From: Beggiatoa leptomitoformis
Lineage (GTDB): Bacteria; Pseudomonadota; Gammaproteobacteria; Beggiatoales; Beggiatoaceae
DNA length: 64,000 bases
Assembly (NCBI RefSeq): GCF_001305575.3
Contig: NZ_CP012373.2
Span: 2,170,001 to 2,234,000, forward strand
Direction: 5' to 3'
The notes under the pieces were generated by a model, which was not told where the DNA came from, did not search any database, and saw only the letters and a program-made list of their open reading frames with translations. Position numbers and translations under genes: made by a program. Each line of letters starts with the position of its first letter. Position 1 is the stretch's first letter. Shown in pieces: positions 1 through 9,678 of this stretch.

Positions 1-763
1 CATCAAGTTGCAACTGTTGTGCATAGGCTTGTAATGCTGTCTTCTGGTATCCATCACCAACTAAATGACAACAAAAGGCTAATGTCGTCGTATCGCGTAA
101 TTTTTTTAACTGCTTTAATAAAAAGAATAAATTTTTCTGTTCCTGAAAACGTCCAACGAATAAAAATTGAAAAATTGGGTTTTCATGCGGAATAGGGAAA
201 AAAAAGTGGGTATCTACACCATTAGCTATTATTTGGGTCTGGAAGGGGTCAGCTTTTTGCGCGACTTGTTGTAAGCCAATAGAGTTAGCAACAATGGCTA
301 TTGCTTGTTTTAAAATTACACGGCGTAACGGTTGCAATATGCGGTGTATCCACATAATACGCGGCTCTAAACCGGGAACATCGCCCCCCCGTAATGACAC
401 AATGTAAGGTGTTTTATACAAAAGCTTAGCCCATAGACCCAATGGGCCACAAGGAATTGAAAAATAAACAATAATTCCTTGAATATTCTGTTTCTTTAAC
501 AAACGGGGCAAAACCATCATTGCGGATAAAACAAAAGAAAATTGCTCAAACAAACTAGAACGACTGACTTGATGACGGAAAGCTAAACAACGATAAATAA
601 ATACACCCTGTTCTTCTGACCAACCACGTAATTCTTGGAAACAACTGGTTAAAACAGTAACCTGATGCCCTTGCTTAGCCAACTCATGGGCGGTATTCCA
701 CGTTGCAGTTGCCGCTCCACCGCCAATAGGCGGAAACTCGTAATTTATCAATAGTAAATTCAT
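1..763 (-). CDS. Glycosyltransferase family 4 (GT-B fold), 3' end cut by window edge
   Basis: The reading frame starts at the ATG at 763 and runs open for 254 codons to the left edge, so the C-terminal part is missing. The N-terminus (MNLLLINYEFPPIGGGAA) carries the PP-x-GGG loop typical of GT4 glycosyltransferases, which move a sugar from a nucleotide-sugar donor to a lipid-linked or glycan acceptor at the cytoplasmic face of the membrane. Around residue 205 'FVGRFQEQKN' marks the start of the second Rossmann domain, where the donor binds. It begins 5 nt after the asnB-like gene stops, so it is the last visible gene of the same minus-strand operon. A C7 run (384-390) lies inside the gene. 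Donor and acceptor cannot be read from the sequence. Confidence 0.88.
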   Translation of the reverse strand, partial: MNLLLINYEFPPIGGGAATATWNTAHELAKQGHQVTVLTSCFQELRGWSEEQGVFIYRCLAFRHQVSRSSLFEQFSFVLSAMMVLPRLLKKQNIQGIIVYFSIPCGPLGLWAKLLYKTPYIVSLRGGDVPGLEPRIMWIHRILQPLRRVILKQAIAIVANSIGLQQVAQKADPFQTQIIANGVDTHFFFPIPHENPIFQFLFVGRFQEQKNLFFLLKQLKKLRDTTTLAFCCHLVGDGYQKTALQAYAQQLQLD

Positions 764-768
764 ATTTT

Positions 769-2622
769 CTAAAAAGACTTAGATTCACTCCAACGACTTA
801 ATAACGATAGATTCCATAAAAACGCCCGATTATCAACCGTATTGCATCTATGTTCATGAATTTTTTCTTGAATAAAAGGACTATGTAACAGGGGAAATGT
901 TGTCGGTATTGTTAGTTTCCCTTGTGCTAACCATTTCCCAATGGGTACACCAAAACCTTTTTTACTGCGATATAAAATCTCGTTGGGCAATATACCTTCC
1001 AATGCCTTTTTTAATAAGTATTTCGTCTGTCCATGACGGAATTTATAATCACTGGGAATTTGACGGATAAAATTAACCAAATCAATATCTAAAAATGGAC
1101 AGCGTCCTTCTAAAGAAACCATCATGCTAGCGCGATCTAGCTTTACGAGAATATCATCTTGTAAATATAACTTTGTATAAAACTGCAATGTTTTATCAAC
1201 TAAATTATCCTGTTGACATGCATCCCACTGTATTATTGCTTCAGAATATAAATTTTCTAAATCAATCGGTTCTTGAAATAAATCGTTGAGTTCTTGAGGG
1301 TCTAATGTTGCCATCCACACAGGCGACCAGAGCGATGGGGGATAGCTTAAACCGCGTAATGTCCGCTTAATTTTAAAATCTACGCTCATATTACGGTGAG
1401 AAACAGGCAACCGCGCGAAAAGCAAACGAATTCCCTGATGAAGCGGTTTAGGGATAAACTTTTGATAAAGTGTTGCCCAGCGTAACGCACGAAAGGGGTC
1501 ATAACCTGCAAAAAGTTCGTCGCTACCATCGCCCCCCAATGCGACCGTCACCGTTTGCCGTGCGAAACGACAAAGCAAATAAGTTGGCAATAATGAGCTA
1601 TCCCCCATCGGTTCATCTAACTTATCGATAATACTGGGTAATAAAGTTTGCGCTTTATCCAACGATAGCACATCTAAATGATGTTGCGTGCCTAAATAAC
1701 TTGCAACTTGTTGTGCATACTTAGATTCATCAAAATCTGCTTCTGTAAATCCAATGCTGAACGTATTGAGTTTATCGCGGTCAACATGCCGACGTGCAAA
1801 AGCCGCAACCGCAGAGGAATCCACCCCGCCACTGAGAAAAATCCCCAACGGAACATCTGCCATTAAACGTATTTTAACAGCATTATCCAGCAATTCGCGC
1901 AACTGTTCTGCCCATACAATGTCGGGGTTAGAAGGAATAGTTGTAAAGGGTTCTAGCACAAAATCCCAATATTTTTGAATGTTACAATGCTGTGTTTGCA
2001 GGTTATAAATGAGGGAATGCCCAGCAGGCAGCTTATAAATATTTTTATAAAGTGTGTGTGGTGCAGGAATATAACCGTAGGCAAAATATTTTTGTAATGC
2101 TAAGGGAAAAAGAGTAGGAGTTACTGCGGGATGTGCTGTAATTGCTTGTAATTCTGAAGCAAATACAAATAAATCTTTTTGACAGGTATAAAAAAACGGT
2201 TTTTCCCCGAAACGGTCACGACTGCAAAAAATCACTTGTTGTTTACGGTCATACAATACAAACGACCACATCCCATTTAACTTGTTTGGTAGTTCCGTAC
2301 CCCATTCTCGATAACCATGTAATAACACCTCGGTATCTGAATGGTCGGTAACAAAAACGTGTCCTTTACATTGCAGTTGTTGGCGTAGGGCAATATGGTT
2401 ATAAATTTCCCCATTAAAAACAATTACTAAATCTTTATCGCTAGTCAACATGGGTTGTTGCCCTCCTGAGAGGTCAACTATAGCCAATCGTCGATGTCCT
2501 AAAAAAACCGTCTGTTCATGCCATAACCCTTCAGCATCGGGTCCACGATGTTGCAATCGATGGGTTAAACTGCGTAAATCTGCAATTGTCCCCGTACCAA
2601 TAAAACCTGCTATGCCACACAT
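769..2622 (-). CDS. asnB: Glutamine-hydrolysing asparagine synthase-type amidotransferase
   Basis: A 617-residue class II glutamine amidotransferase/ATP-pyrophosphatase. Cys2 of MCGIAGFIG is the glutaminase nucleophile; the glutaminase domain covers roughly residues 2-210, and the synthetase domain follows with the P-loop SGGVDSS at 264-270. The family makes asparagine from aspartate, glutamine and ATP, but copies inside polysaccharide clusters are often presumed to amidate a sugar acid or another glycan component. Here it sits between a GT2 gene (2-nt gap upstream) and a GT4 gene (5-nt gap downstream), which favours a glycan role (inference). Both catalytic motifs look intact and the length is normal for the family. 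Confidence 0.9.
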   Translation of the reverse strand: MCGIAGFIGTGTIADLRSLTHRLQHRGPDAEGLWHEQTVFLGHRRLAIVDLSGGQQPMLTSDKDLVIVFNGEIYNHIALRQQLQCKGHVFVTDHSDTEVLLHGYREWGTELPNKLNGMWSFVLYDRKQQVIFCSRDRFGEKPFFYTCQKDLFVFASELQAITAHPAVTPTLFPLALQKYFAYGYIPAPHTLYKNIYKLPAGHSLIYNLQTQHCNIQKYWDFVLEPFTTIPSNPDIVWAEQLRELLDNAVKIRLMADVPLGIFLSGGVDSSAVAAFARRHVDRDKLNTFSIGFTEADFDESKYAQQVASYLGTQHHLDVLSLDKAQTLLPSIIDKLDEPMGDSSLLPTYLLCRFARQTVTVALGGDGSDELFAGYDPFRALRWATLYQKFIPKPLHQGIRLLFARLPVSHRNMSVDFKIKRTLRGLSYPPSLWSPVWMATLDPQELNDLFQEPIDLENLYSEAIIQWDACQQDNLVDKTLQFYTKLYLQDDILVKLDRASMMVSLEGRCPFLDIDLVNFIRQIPSDYKFRHGQTKYLLKKALEGILPNEILYRSKKGFGVPIGKWLAQGKLTIPTTFPLLHSPFIQEKIHEHRCNTVDNRAFLWNLSLLSRWSESKSF

Positions 2623-2624
2623 AA

Positions 2625-3584
2625 TTATGGTTTATCTGCTGTAATGTTGAAGCGGGTTCTAATACTATATGTTGGTTTATCTTGCGATTCATAATAAGTA
2701 CGCATTAATAATTCACCAATTAATCCAAAAAAGATAGATTGCACACCAACGATGAAAAACATGGCAGACATTAACAATAAGGGACTGGTTACTAAGGACT
2801 GTGCATAAAAAAACTTATCTAGTAACAGATAGATAAGTAGCAAAAAACTGCCAACAATAAATCCTGCCCCAATACTGCCAAATAGATAAATGGGTTTTTG
2901 CCCATATTTGCTTAAAAATTTAACTGTAAATAAATCTAAAATAACCTTAAAAATTCGTTCTAAACCATATTTAGACTGTCCAAAGCGACGCGGATTATGA
3001 TTAACTGGTATTTCCGCAATGCGTGCGCCAACTTGTGCAGCATAAGCAGGCAAAAAGCGGTGCATTTCACCATACAAGCGATAACCCTGTAAAACCTCTT
3101 TACGATAGGCTTTTAAGGTACAACCATAGTCATGCAACCGTACACCCGTTACTTTGGAAATTAGCCAATTTGCCATGTTTGAAGGTAATGTCCGTGTCAA
3201 CCATGCGTCTTGCCGATTCGCACGCCACCCACTGACCAAATCATAGCCTTCATCTAATTTGTTTAATATCATTGGAATATCAGCAGGATCGTTTTGTAAA
3301 TCAGCATCCATAAAAATAATCACATCACCCGTCGCATGGTCAATACCCGCAGCAATTGCGGCAGTTTGCCCATGATTACATGTAAATTGAATGACTTTTA
3401 TGAATGCGTTGTTCTGTGCAAGAGCGGTTAAAACCGCAAAACTTTGGTCTTGGCTACCATCATCAACATAAATAATTTCATAAGGATAAGAAAGTTGAGC
3501 AAGCGTTTTCGCAATTTTTTCTTGAAGTAATGGGATATTTTCGGCTTCGTTATAAACAGGAATGATAAGAGAAAGTGAGTGCAT
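2625..3584 (-). CDS. GT2 glycosyltransferase, dolichol-phosphate-mannose synthase/GtrB type
   Basis: A 319-residue protein with an N-terminal GT-A domain: DDGSQDQS near residue 41 and DADLQNDP near 93 are the nucleotide and metal binding acidic motifs. Two long hydrophobic helices follow at about 235-260 and 268-295. This arrangement is that of enzymes that load a sugar onto undecaprenyl (or dolichyl) phosphate at the inner membrane, such as GtrB and ArnC. The likely role is to make a lipid-linked sugar donor for the cluster (inference from architecture). It precedes the amidotransferase with a 2-nt gap and follows the flippase-like gene, so the genes are probably one transcript. The sugar is unknown. 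Confidence 0.88.
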   Translation of the reverse strand: MHSLSLIIPVYNEAENIPLLQEKIAKTLAQLSYPYEIIYVDDGSQDQSFAVLTALAQNNAFIKVIQFTCNHGQTAAIAAGIDHATGDVIIFMDADLQNDPADIPMILNKLDEGYDLVSGWRANRQDAWLTRTLPSNMANWLISKVTGVRLHDYGCTLKAYRKEVLQGYRLYGEMHRFLPAYAAQVGARIAEIPVNHNPRRFGQSKYGLERIFKVILDLFTVKFLSKYGQKPIYLFGSIGAGFIVGSFLLLIYLLLDKFFYAQSLVTSPLLLMSAMFFIVGVQSIFFGLIGELLMRTYYESQDKPTYSIRTRFNITADKP

Positions 3585-3626
3585 AATTCTTTATATAACC
3601 AGTTGTTATTTATATTTTTTAATGGC

Positions 3627-4544
3627 TTAGGTGTGATAAAAATCCATAATACCACCCACTATTCCCATCACAATATTCAAACCAAATACACACAAAGACA
3701 GTGCTAAGGCTTGTTCTATAGGAACACCTAACATTCCTAAAAGACTAATAAATGTTCCCTCACGAATACCAATACCCGCAATAGTTAAGGGTAACAGTAA
3801 AGCGATTGAAACCAGTGCAAATATCCAACACCAATCAGCAAAGGCTAGGTAAATATTTAAGTCTATTGCCAGTAACACAATGGCTAATATGGTTAATAGT
3901 TGAAAACATGCCCCTAGTATTACAGAAATGAATAATACAGGGGAATTTCGCAAATAATGCAACCAAGCCAATGAAACTCGTTCAAGTTGTGTAGCTATGT
4001 TTTCCAACCATTTGAAATAGCGTTTTGTTTTCCATAAAAGCTTATGCAAAGGCTTAATAAACCAATTCATCATAAATAGAATGGTAATTAATCCTAATAA
4101 CGCAATGATGAGCAACCATAAAAAAATGACAGGTAATAATAAGTTACTATAATAAAATCCGATAGTGCCTACAATTAATAAACCAATCAATCCTGTTATT
4201 TTATCTACGACAACAGAGGTTGCTATCGTTTCTATTTCTTGTTTGCCCTTACCCAGATAATAAACTTTAACAGCTTCACCAAATAGTTGCCCAGGTAAGA
4301 TTAAAGAATAATATGTTGCAATCACATTTAGTTTTAGTAAGTTAGTTAATTTATATTGTGGTAGTAATAATTGCCATTTAGTAGCACTAATCCAGAAAGT
4401 AATTGCAATCAATCCTAATGCTAATAATAGGTTTACTAACGTAAGCATTTTAAATAAAGAAAATAGTGCTGATAAATTGGTATTAGACAGAAACCATGTC
4501 AATAAAATGATGGAAACACCTAATTTAAAATATTGTTTATTCAA
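3627..4544 (-). CDS. Lysylphosphatidylglycerol-synthase-TM/UPF0104 family membrane protein
   Basis: A 305-residue polytopic membrane protein with about eight hydrophobic segments and no soluble catalytic domain. It resembles the transmembrane half of MprF and the AglD-associated UPF0104 group; the patch 'LPGQLFGEAVKVYYLGK' near residue 80 is typical of the family. Members are found beside GT2 genes in glycan clusters and are suspected of flipping or binding lipid-linked intermediates, but their activity is not firmly established. Its ATG overlaps the stop of the upstream methyltransferase by 4 nt (4541-4544), indicating translational coupling. It could equally be an assembly or scaffold protein. 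Confidence 0.8.
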   Translation of the reverse strand: MNKQYFKLGVSIILLTWFLSNTNLSALFSLFKMLTLVNLLLALGLIAITFWISATKWQLLLPQYKLTNLLKLNVIATYYSLILPGQLFGEAVKVYYLGKGKQEIETIATSVVVDKITGLIGLLIVGTIGFYYSNLLLPVIFLWLLIIALLGLITILFMMNWFIKPLHKLLWKTKRYFKWLENIATQLERVSLAWLHYLRNSPVLFISVILGACFQLLTILAIVLLAIDLNIYLAFADWCWIFALVSIALLLPLTIAGIGIREGTFISLLGMLGVPIEQALALSLCVFGLNIVMGIVGGIMDFYHT

Positions 4545-5317
4545 CTTGTTACTACTTTTAGCGATTCCGTATCAACCCGTTCAAATAAACCACAAAATTG
4601 GTCACCATAATATTTTCTGGTTGATAAGTAGCGAAATAGAAAATAGAAAATAGCGGAAATGGTTTTTTGTGTAAAACCATATTCACCTTGTGTAAAAGAA
4701 TTATTTCCTGCATTTGTTAAATTATTTAATTCTCTATAAATCGGTGAATAAAAGGGAAAACCCGCATAAAATACTTGACGCGCAACAAAACCTTGTTGTA
4801 AAAGGAATTTTTCTACTTCGCCTTGGCGAAAATTCCTAACGTGTCCTACATTCACTTCAAAGGTGCGCATTCTACCTGTTGGAAAAGACAGTAATATATA
4901 TTTAGTGCTTGCCGTCGCGATAGCGGTTAAGAGTGATTGCCATGTTTCCACATGTTCTAATACTTCAAAACAACAAATTAAGTCCCATGATTCTTTTAAA
5001 GAAGTTGTATCATCCTCATGGATAAATTGTAAATTTGGCAATTGCCACGCACTTTTCGCACATTCAATGCCTGTTTTTGAAAAGTCAACACCACGAATCT
5101 GTATTGCAGGATATTGGGTAGCGATAAAATGCGTCGTTGTTCCTTCTCCGCAACCCACGTCTAAAATGGAGGTAATCTCTTGTTGAGAAATATTTTTTAA
5201 TATGTCACTAATTAAGGCACGTAACCAACAACTTGCTGCACCATACTTTTTCATATCGCGCCATTGTTGCCAAGTGTTGTCGTATATCTTTTTGTTATCT
5301 AAAGTATTAATTGTCAT
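4541..5317 (-). CDS. Class I SAM-dependent methyltransferase
   Basis: A 258-residue protein with the SAM-binding motif I 'ILDVGCGEGTTT' near residue 52, an acidic loop 'RGVDFSKTGIE' (motif Post I) and 'DLICCFEVLEHV' (motif IV). This is the Methyltransf_11/23 type often found in polysaccharide and lipid biosynthesis clusters. The substrate is unknown; O-methylation of a glycan component is the simplest guess from the neighbours. It is translationally coupled (4-nt overlap) to the membrane protein downstream and separated by 79 nt from a second methyltransferase upstream. Confidence 0.88.
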   Translation of the reverse strand: MTINTLDNKKIYDNTWQQWRDMKKYGAASCWLRALISDILKNISQQEITSILDVGCGEGTTTHFIATQYPAIQIRGVDFSKTGIECAKSAWQLPNLQFIHEDDTTSLKESWDLICCFEVLEHVETWQSLLTAIATASTKYILLSFPTGRMRTFEVNVGHVRNFRQGEVEKFLLQQGFVARQVFYAGFPFYSPIYRELNNLTNAGNNSFTQGEYGFTQKTISAIFYFLFRYLSTRKYYGDQFCGLFERVDTESLKVVTS

Positions 5318-5396
5318 TACAGTAATAAACCGAAAGTTTTGTGACTAGATAGGCGATGTTTGACTAAAAGTGAATGAAACATAATGAACGTCATAT

Positions 5397-6194
5397 CTAA
5401 GTAAACCCTATCCACAGCACGGCAAAAGTAACACCCAATAGTGAATCATTTAAATCATAGTCGTTTGCAATATAAGGTTTTATTTTTTCAAAATGGGCTG
5501 TATCAATATGTTGTTCCATCATTTCTACGACAAAGCCTATTTGTTGAAAGATTTCTAGTTGTTCACGTAATCGCCAAACAGGTAAATCACCGGGATTAAG
5601 GTAAGAATGCCATGTTTTTTTGCTAAATTGTAGGAAATGATAGGGATATTTAAAAAAATGGTCACGATAATCTACCAGATGTAACATCTTTCCTGTGGGT
5701 TTTAGAATTCTTTTTAACTCAATAAATAAATTTTCTAAATTATCAACATGTTCTAAAACAGAGTTTGATAAAATTAGGTCTATGCTATTGTCTGGTATCG
5801 TTTGCAGGTTATTTAGGCGTTTTACTTTTTGTACAATAGTTGTTTTTATTACGTCTTTTGGACATAAACGCGCGAGTAAAGCGTCATCTTCTTTAATAGA
5901 AAGGGAAATATAGGGTTCAAAAAGAAAAATGTTTCCCCAGTTTTGTAATGCCATGAGATAGCCTGTTGAATTGGTTGCACCAACACCGATTTCTAGAATT
6001 GATAAGGCTTCTGGTTTAATTTGTTTTTTTGCAAGATAATGGCTGTATTGCTCAAGAATAATAGTTGGATTTATTTGATTGCTATTTGTTTGATAATAAG
6101 GCAAAAACTGACCTATTTTTAGTAGTAATTTTTCAGTTAAAAGAAACTTACGAATTAAGCGGAGTGGAATATATTCCAAGTTGGATAGTAACAT
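5397..6194 (-). CDS. Class I SAM-dependent methyltransferase, second copy type
   Basis: A 265-residue methyltransferase-fold protein, unlike its neighbour in sequence. Motif I reads 'ILEIGVGATNST', where the usual third glycine region is loosened, and motif IV is 'DLILSNSVLEHV', followed by 'LKRILKPTGKMLHLVDYRDH'. The last stretch resembles methyltransferases that act on small molecules or glycans. The N-terminal 45 residues are basic and hydrophobic and may contact the membrane. It is the first gene of the minus-strand cluster; a short AT-rich gap (6195-6243) separates it from the c-di-GMP gene on the same strand. Substrate unknown. Confidence 0.82.
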   Translation of the reverse strand: MLLSNLEYIPLRLIRKFLLTEKLLLKIGQFLPYYQTNSNQINPTIILEQYSHYLAKKQIKPEALSILEIGVGATNSTGYLMALQNWGNIFLFEPYISLSIKEDDALLARLCPKDVIKTTIVQKVKRLNNLQTIPDNSIDLILSNSVLEHVDNLENLFIELKRILKPTGKMLHLVDYRDHFFKYPYHFLQFSKKTWHSYLNPGDLPVWRLREQLEIFQQIGFVVEMMEQHIDTAHFEKIKPYIANDYDLNDSLLGVTFAVLWIGFT

Positions 6195-6243
6195 TATGTT
6201 GATAACGCTTTAAAAGATAGATATTTTGTGTTTTATTTTTGTA

Positions 6244-8307
6244 TTAAATATCATTATGTGTGTTTTTTTCATATTCTATAGTCCATTTGGCAAATTCTTC
6301 ATGATTTAGGGGTTGGGAATAATAGTAGCCTTGCGCACAATCACAGCCATGGTCACGTAAGAAGTCACGTTGTTCAACTGTTTCTACGCCTTCAGCGATA
6401 ACACTTAAACCGAGTGCATGTGCCATATCTATGGTGGCGACAGTAATGGCAATGTCTTCAGGTTCAGAAATAATGCCTTTTATAAAGGATTTATCAATTT
6501 TTAGGCTATCTACAGGAAAACGACGTAAATAGCTGAGGGATGAATAGCCTGTGCCAAAGTCGTCGATGGTAACACGAATACCCATGTCTTTAAATTGCTT
6601 AAGTGTTTTAACTGCTGAATTAGTATCTTCTAGTAATAAACTTTCTGTCAGTTCTAATTCTAAACATTCTGCGGATAATCCTGATTTTTCTAAGGCTTCT
6701 CTTACGGAGTCTAATAGGTGTTTGTTGCGAAATTGGGTTGCTGATAGGTTGACTGCAACGTGTTTTAATGGCAGTCCTGCATCTTGCCATGTTTTGAATT
6801 GATGAACAGCCGTTTGAATAATCCATTCACCAATTTTAATGATAATGCCCGTATCTTCTAAAATAGGAATAAATCTAAGTGGTGACATCAGTCCATATTG
6901 GGGGTGGTAAAAGCGGACAAGTGACTCCATCCCCAGCAGCTCTTTGCTTTGGAGTTCTATTTGTGGTTGATAAACAAGCACAAAGTTGTTTTGTTCAATC
7001 CCTCTATTAAGTTCTGCTTCTATTTGTAGGCGCGACATAGCTTCAGCGTGCATGTTGCTGTTAAATACACTGTAGCAGGACTTACCACCCGCTTTAGCAC
7101 GGTACATGGCAATGTCTGCATCGCGCAGTAAGTCGTTGCTGGACTGGTGGTAGGTGCTGTAGGCAATGCCAATACTTGCTGAAGTTTGTACTTCATAGCC
7201 GTCTAGTAAAAAGGCTTGGGCAACTTCTTGGTTGATGGTGCGTGCCAAACGGATAGCATCACTCAGGTTTGAGAGTTCATCAAGCAGTATCATAAATTCA
7301 TCACCACCTGAACGCGCTAGAAATCCGTTTGTTGGTAGGCAATTTTGTAAACGTAGGGCAATTTCCATGATGAGCCAATCGCCCATATCAGGCCCTAAAC
7401 TTTCGTTGACCACTCTGAATCTGTCTAAGTCTATGTATAAAACAGCAATGCGGTAATTTTTATTGCCTTGTACATTGAGCATTGCGCGTTCTAAGCGTTC
7501 AAGAAAGAAATGTCGGTTAGGTAGTCCTGTCAGTTGGTCTGATTGGCTGGCTTGGAGGAGTTGTTGTTCTGCGAGTTTATAAGCACTTAAATCATGCGTT
7601 TCTACAAGTATCCAGACGACATTACCTGTGGAGTTAGTAATGGGACTGACTGCAACCTCTAGGGTTATTGGTTTATTATTGCCTTGCCCTTTAATATTAA
7701 CTTCATATTTAAGCGTTTTTGCACGTCTAGCAATGCGAATGGCAACATGAAAACGTCGACGTAATTTTTCTGTGAGTTTGTTCCATGGTATATCCCATGC
7801 GGGCGCGTTAACGACTTCTTCATAAGATAATCCAACAAAAGTTAAGGCATTTTCGTTAATTTCAATAATAGTACCTTGTGGGTTAAGTAGGCATAAGGAT
7901 GTTGTCGCTTGCATAAAAGCAGAAAGAAATTTATTCCCCGTTTCTTGAAACTGACGTAAGGTTTCAAAATGGTGAATCATTTGTTTTATTAATGCCCAAC
8001 TAACATGCGTTTTATTGACGTATTCAGTACGAAGGGAGTCTAAGCGGGGAGCTGCCTTTGGAAACCATGATTTTATTAGAAATATAATGGGTGATGTGGT
8101 GTATTCATATAACCAGTCGATGAAAGATTGTTGACTTTCATCGTAAAAAGCGACCAGAAAAATCGTGTAATTATTTTTTTTTATGAGACGTACTGCGTTT
8201 TCATGATTGGGTGCCCATTCCATTGTGACAGCATCATCTTGTTCATCAACTAATTGACGAAGTTTTAAATAATCTTGACCATCTTTTTCTATCAGCAGAA
8301 TTCGCAC
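6244..8307 (-). CDS. Degenerate receiver-PAS-GGDEF-EAL c-di-GMP signalling protein
   Basis: A 687-residue cytoplasmic protein. Residues 1-115 look like a response-regulator receiver, but the strand that should end with the phospho-accepting Asp reads 'TIFLVAFYDES', with Ala53 at the expected place. A PAS domain spans about 128-245, a GGDEF domain about 255-420 with intact SGGDEF (333-338), and an EAL domain about 430-675. The EAL signature is 'MESLVRF' (Ser for Ala, catalytic Glu kept), and DDFGTG and AEGVET are intact, so phosphodiesterase activity is plausible. No RxxD inhibitory site is visible before GGDEF. The protein probably sets c-di-GMP in response to a PAS-sensed cue; which activity dominates cannot be told. 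Confidence 0.93.
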   Translation of the reverse strand: MRILLIEKDGQDYLKLRQLVDEQDDAVTMEWAPNHENAVRLIKKNNYTIFLVAFYDESQQSFIDWLYEYTTSPIIFLIKSWFPKAAPRLDSLRTEYVNKTHVSWALIKQMIHHFETLRQFQETGNKFLSAFMQATTSLCLLNPQGTIIEINENALTFVGLSYEEVVNAPAWDIPWNKLTEKLRRRFHVAIRIARRAKTLKYEVNIKGQGNNKPITLEVAVSPITNSTGNVVWILVETHDLSAYKLAEQQLLQASQSDQLTGLPNRHFFLERLERAMLNVQGNKNYRIAVLYIDLDRFRVVNESLGPDMGDWLIMEIALRLQNCLPTNGFLARSGGDEFMILLDELSNLSDAIRLARTINQEVAQAFLLDGYEVQTSASIGIAYSTYHQSSNDLLRDADIAMYRAKAGGKSCYSVFNSNMHAEAMSRLQIEAELNRGIEQNNFVLVYQPQIELQSKELLGMESLVRFYHPQYGLMSPLRFIPILEDTGIIIKIGEWIIQTAVHQFKTWQDAGLPLKHVAVNLSATQFRNKHLLDSVREALEKSGLSAECLELELTESLLLEDTNSAVKTLKQFKDMGIRVTIDDFGTGYSSLSYLRRFPVDSLKIDKSFIKGIISEPEDIAITVATIDMAHALGLSVIAEGVETVEQRDFLRDHGCDCAQGYYYSQPLNHEEFAKWTIEYEKNTHNDI

Positions 8308-8512
8308 AGAAATCCTTTTACACTTAACGTAATTTGTAATGGTTTATTCAAATCCACATTGTATGTCAAGCCTAAAATTTTAGGTAAGGAAATTGTCTCG
8401 TAATTATGCTAAGCAACGTGATAGTTGCTGCGTAAATGTGATTTTCATTACTATCTGAGCAATTACCGCTTAATTAATAGCTTTGGTCATCATCATAAAT
8501 GAGGTTGTGTTT

Positions 8513-9502
8513 ATGTCTATTGTTTTTCCTCGTATCGCACTAACACCCGGCGAACCTGCGGGCATTGGCATTGATATTACGTTGGCACTTGCACAACAAG
8601 ATATTTCTGCACATATTGTTGCTTTTGCCGATCCAAATTTATTGGCTGAGCGAGCACGATTATTGGGTCTTAGCATAAATTTTGATGTCCATGACTGTCA
8701 TATTCCTACCCCACAAATTGCAGGGACGTTAAAGGTCAAGCCGATTTCATTGGTTGAACCAAGTCATTGTGGCGTACTTAATCCACGCAATGCCTTATAT
8801 GTATTAACAACTTTGCGTCAAGCCTGTCAAGGCTGCATAGACAAACAATTTGATGCGTTAGTCACAGCACCCGTGCATAAAGGCGTTATTAATGAAGCGG
8901 GGATTCCATTTAGTGGGCATACTGAATTTTTTGCCCATCAAACAGGAACAAAAGAGGTTGTGATGATGTTGACAACCTCAACACTTGCCGTAGCACTGGT
9001 TACAACACACCTCCCATTAGCCCTCGTTAGCCAAGCAATTACCCATGAAAAACTAACAAGCGTTATACAAATACTCTATCATGATTTACAAGTAAAATTT
9101 GGTTTAAAAGACCCACATATTCTTGTCTGCGGGTTAAACCCTCATGCGGGTGAAGGGGGATATTTAGGAGATGAGGAAATCACAACCATTATTCCCGTGT
9201 TACAAACGCTCAGGGCAACAGGTATGCGCTTAATAGGACCTGTACCTGCTGATACAGCTTTTACAGCTGATATGTTACAAGATATTGATGTTGTTCTAAC
9301 AATGTATCACGATCAAGGACTCCCTGTTCTAAAACAACAAGGTTTTGGAGAAGCGGTAAATATTACGTTAGGATTACCGATTATTCGTACCTCTGTTGAC
9401 CATGGAACAGCATTGTCTCTAGCGGGAACAGGCAAAGCAACGGCTGACAGTTTACTGAGTGCAGTAAATATGGCATTAAAAATGATTAATGCACAATTTT
9501 AA
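8513..9502 (+). CDS. pdxA: 4-hydroxythreonine-4-phosphate dehydrogenase
   Basis: PdxA oxidises 4-phosphohydroxy-L-threonine with NAD in the DXP-dependent pyridoxal phosphate pathway. The protein shows the family pattern: GEPAGIG near the N-terminus, SGHTEFFA in the middle, ADTAFT and [11 protein letters not shown] toward the C-terminus, the last containing metal-binding His. I place the start at 8513 ([10 protein letters not shown]) because a GAGG Shine-Dalgarno lies at 8501-8504; an upstream in-frame start at 8483 adds ten residues that the family lacks. This gives 329 residues, the usual length. It is divergent from the GGDEF/EAL gene and followed by a 176-nt gap before nuoA. Confidence 0.96.
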   Translation: MSIVFPRIALTPGEPAGIGIDITLALAQQDISAHIVAFADPNLLAERARLLGLSINFDVHDCHIPTPQIAGTLKVKPISLVEPSHCGVLNPRNALYVLTTLRQACQGCIDKQFDALVTAPVHKGVINEAGIPFSGHTEFFAHQTGTKEVVMMLTTSTLAVALVTTHLPLALVSQAITHEKLTSVIQILYHDLQVKFGLKDPHILVCGLNPHAGEGGYLGDEEITTIIPVLQTLRATGMRLIGPVPADTAFTADMLQDIDVVLTMYHDQGLPVLKQQGFGEAVNITLGLPIIRTSVDHGTALSLAGTGKATADSLLSAVNMALKMINAQF

Positions 9503-9678
9503 AATCACCAAAAAATGACTTAATAAACGATAAGTTACTAATGTTGATTATTTTTGTTGGTATTTATTGGTTGATTTTTTAACCTAAATTATGAAATTAC
9601 TATATGCTTTCTGGGTATTTCAGCTTAAAATACGCACTCCATTCTCCTAGTGGGCAACCAAGAGGGTAATACCAAGTC

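Noticed and set aside
1754-1978. Plus-strand open frame opposite the amidotransferase gene
   Set aside because: It lies wholly inside a gene with full family match on the other strand and has no ribosome site; the same holds for the other short frames opposite nuo, atp and PAS genes.
8483-8512. Earlier start codon for pdxA
   Set aside because: The ten added residues have no family match, and the GAGG site lies inside them, placed for the ATG at 8513.
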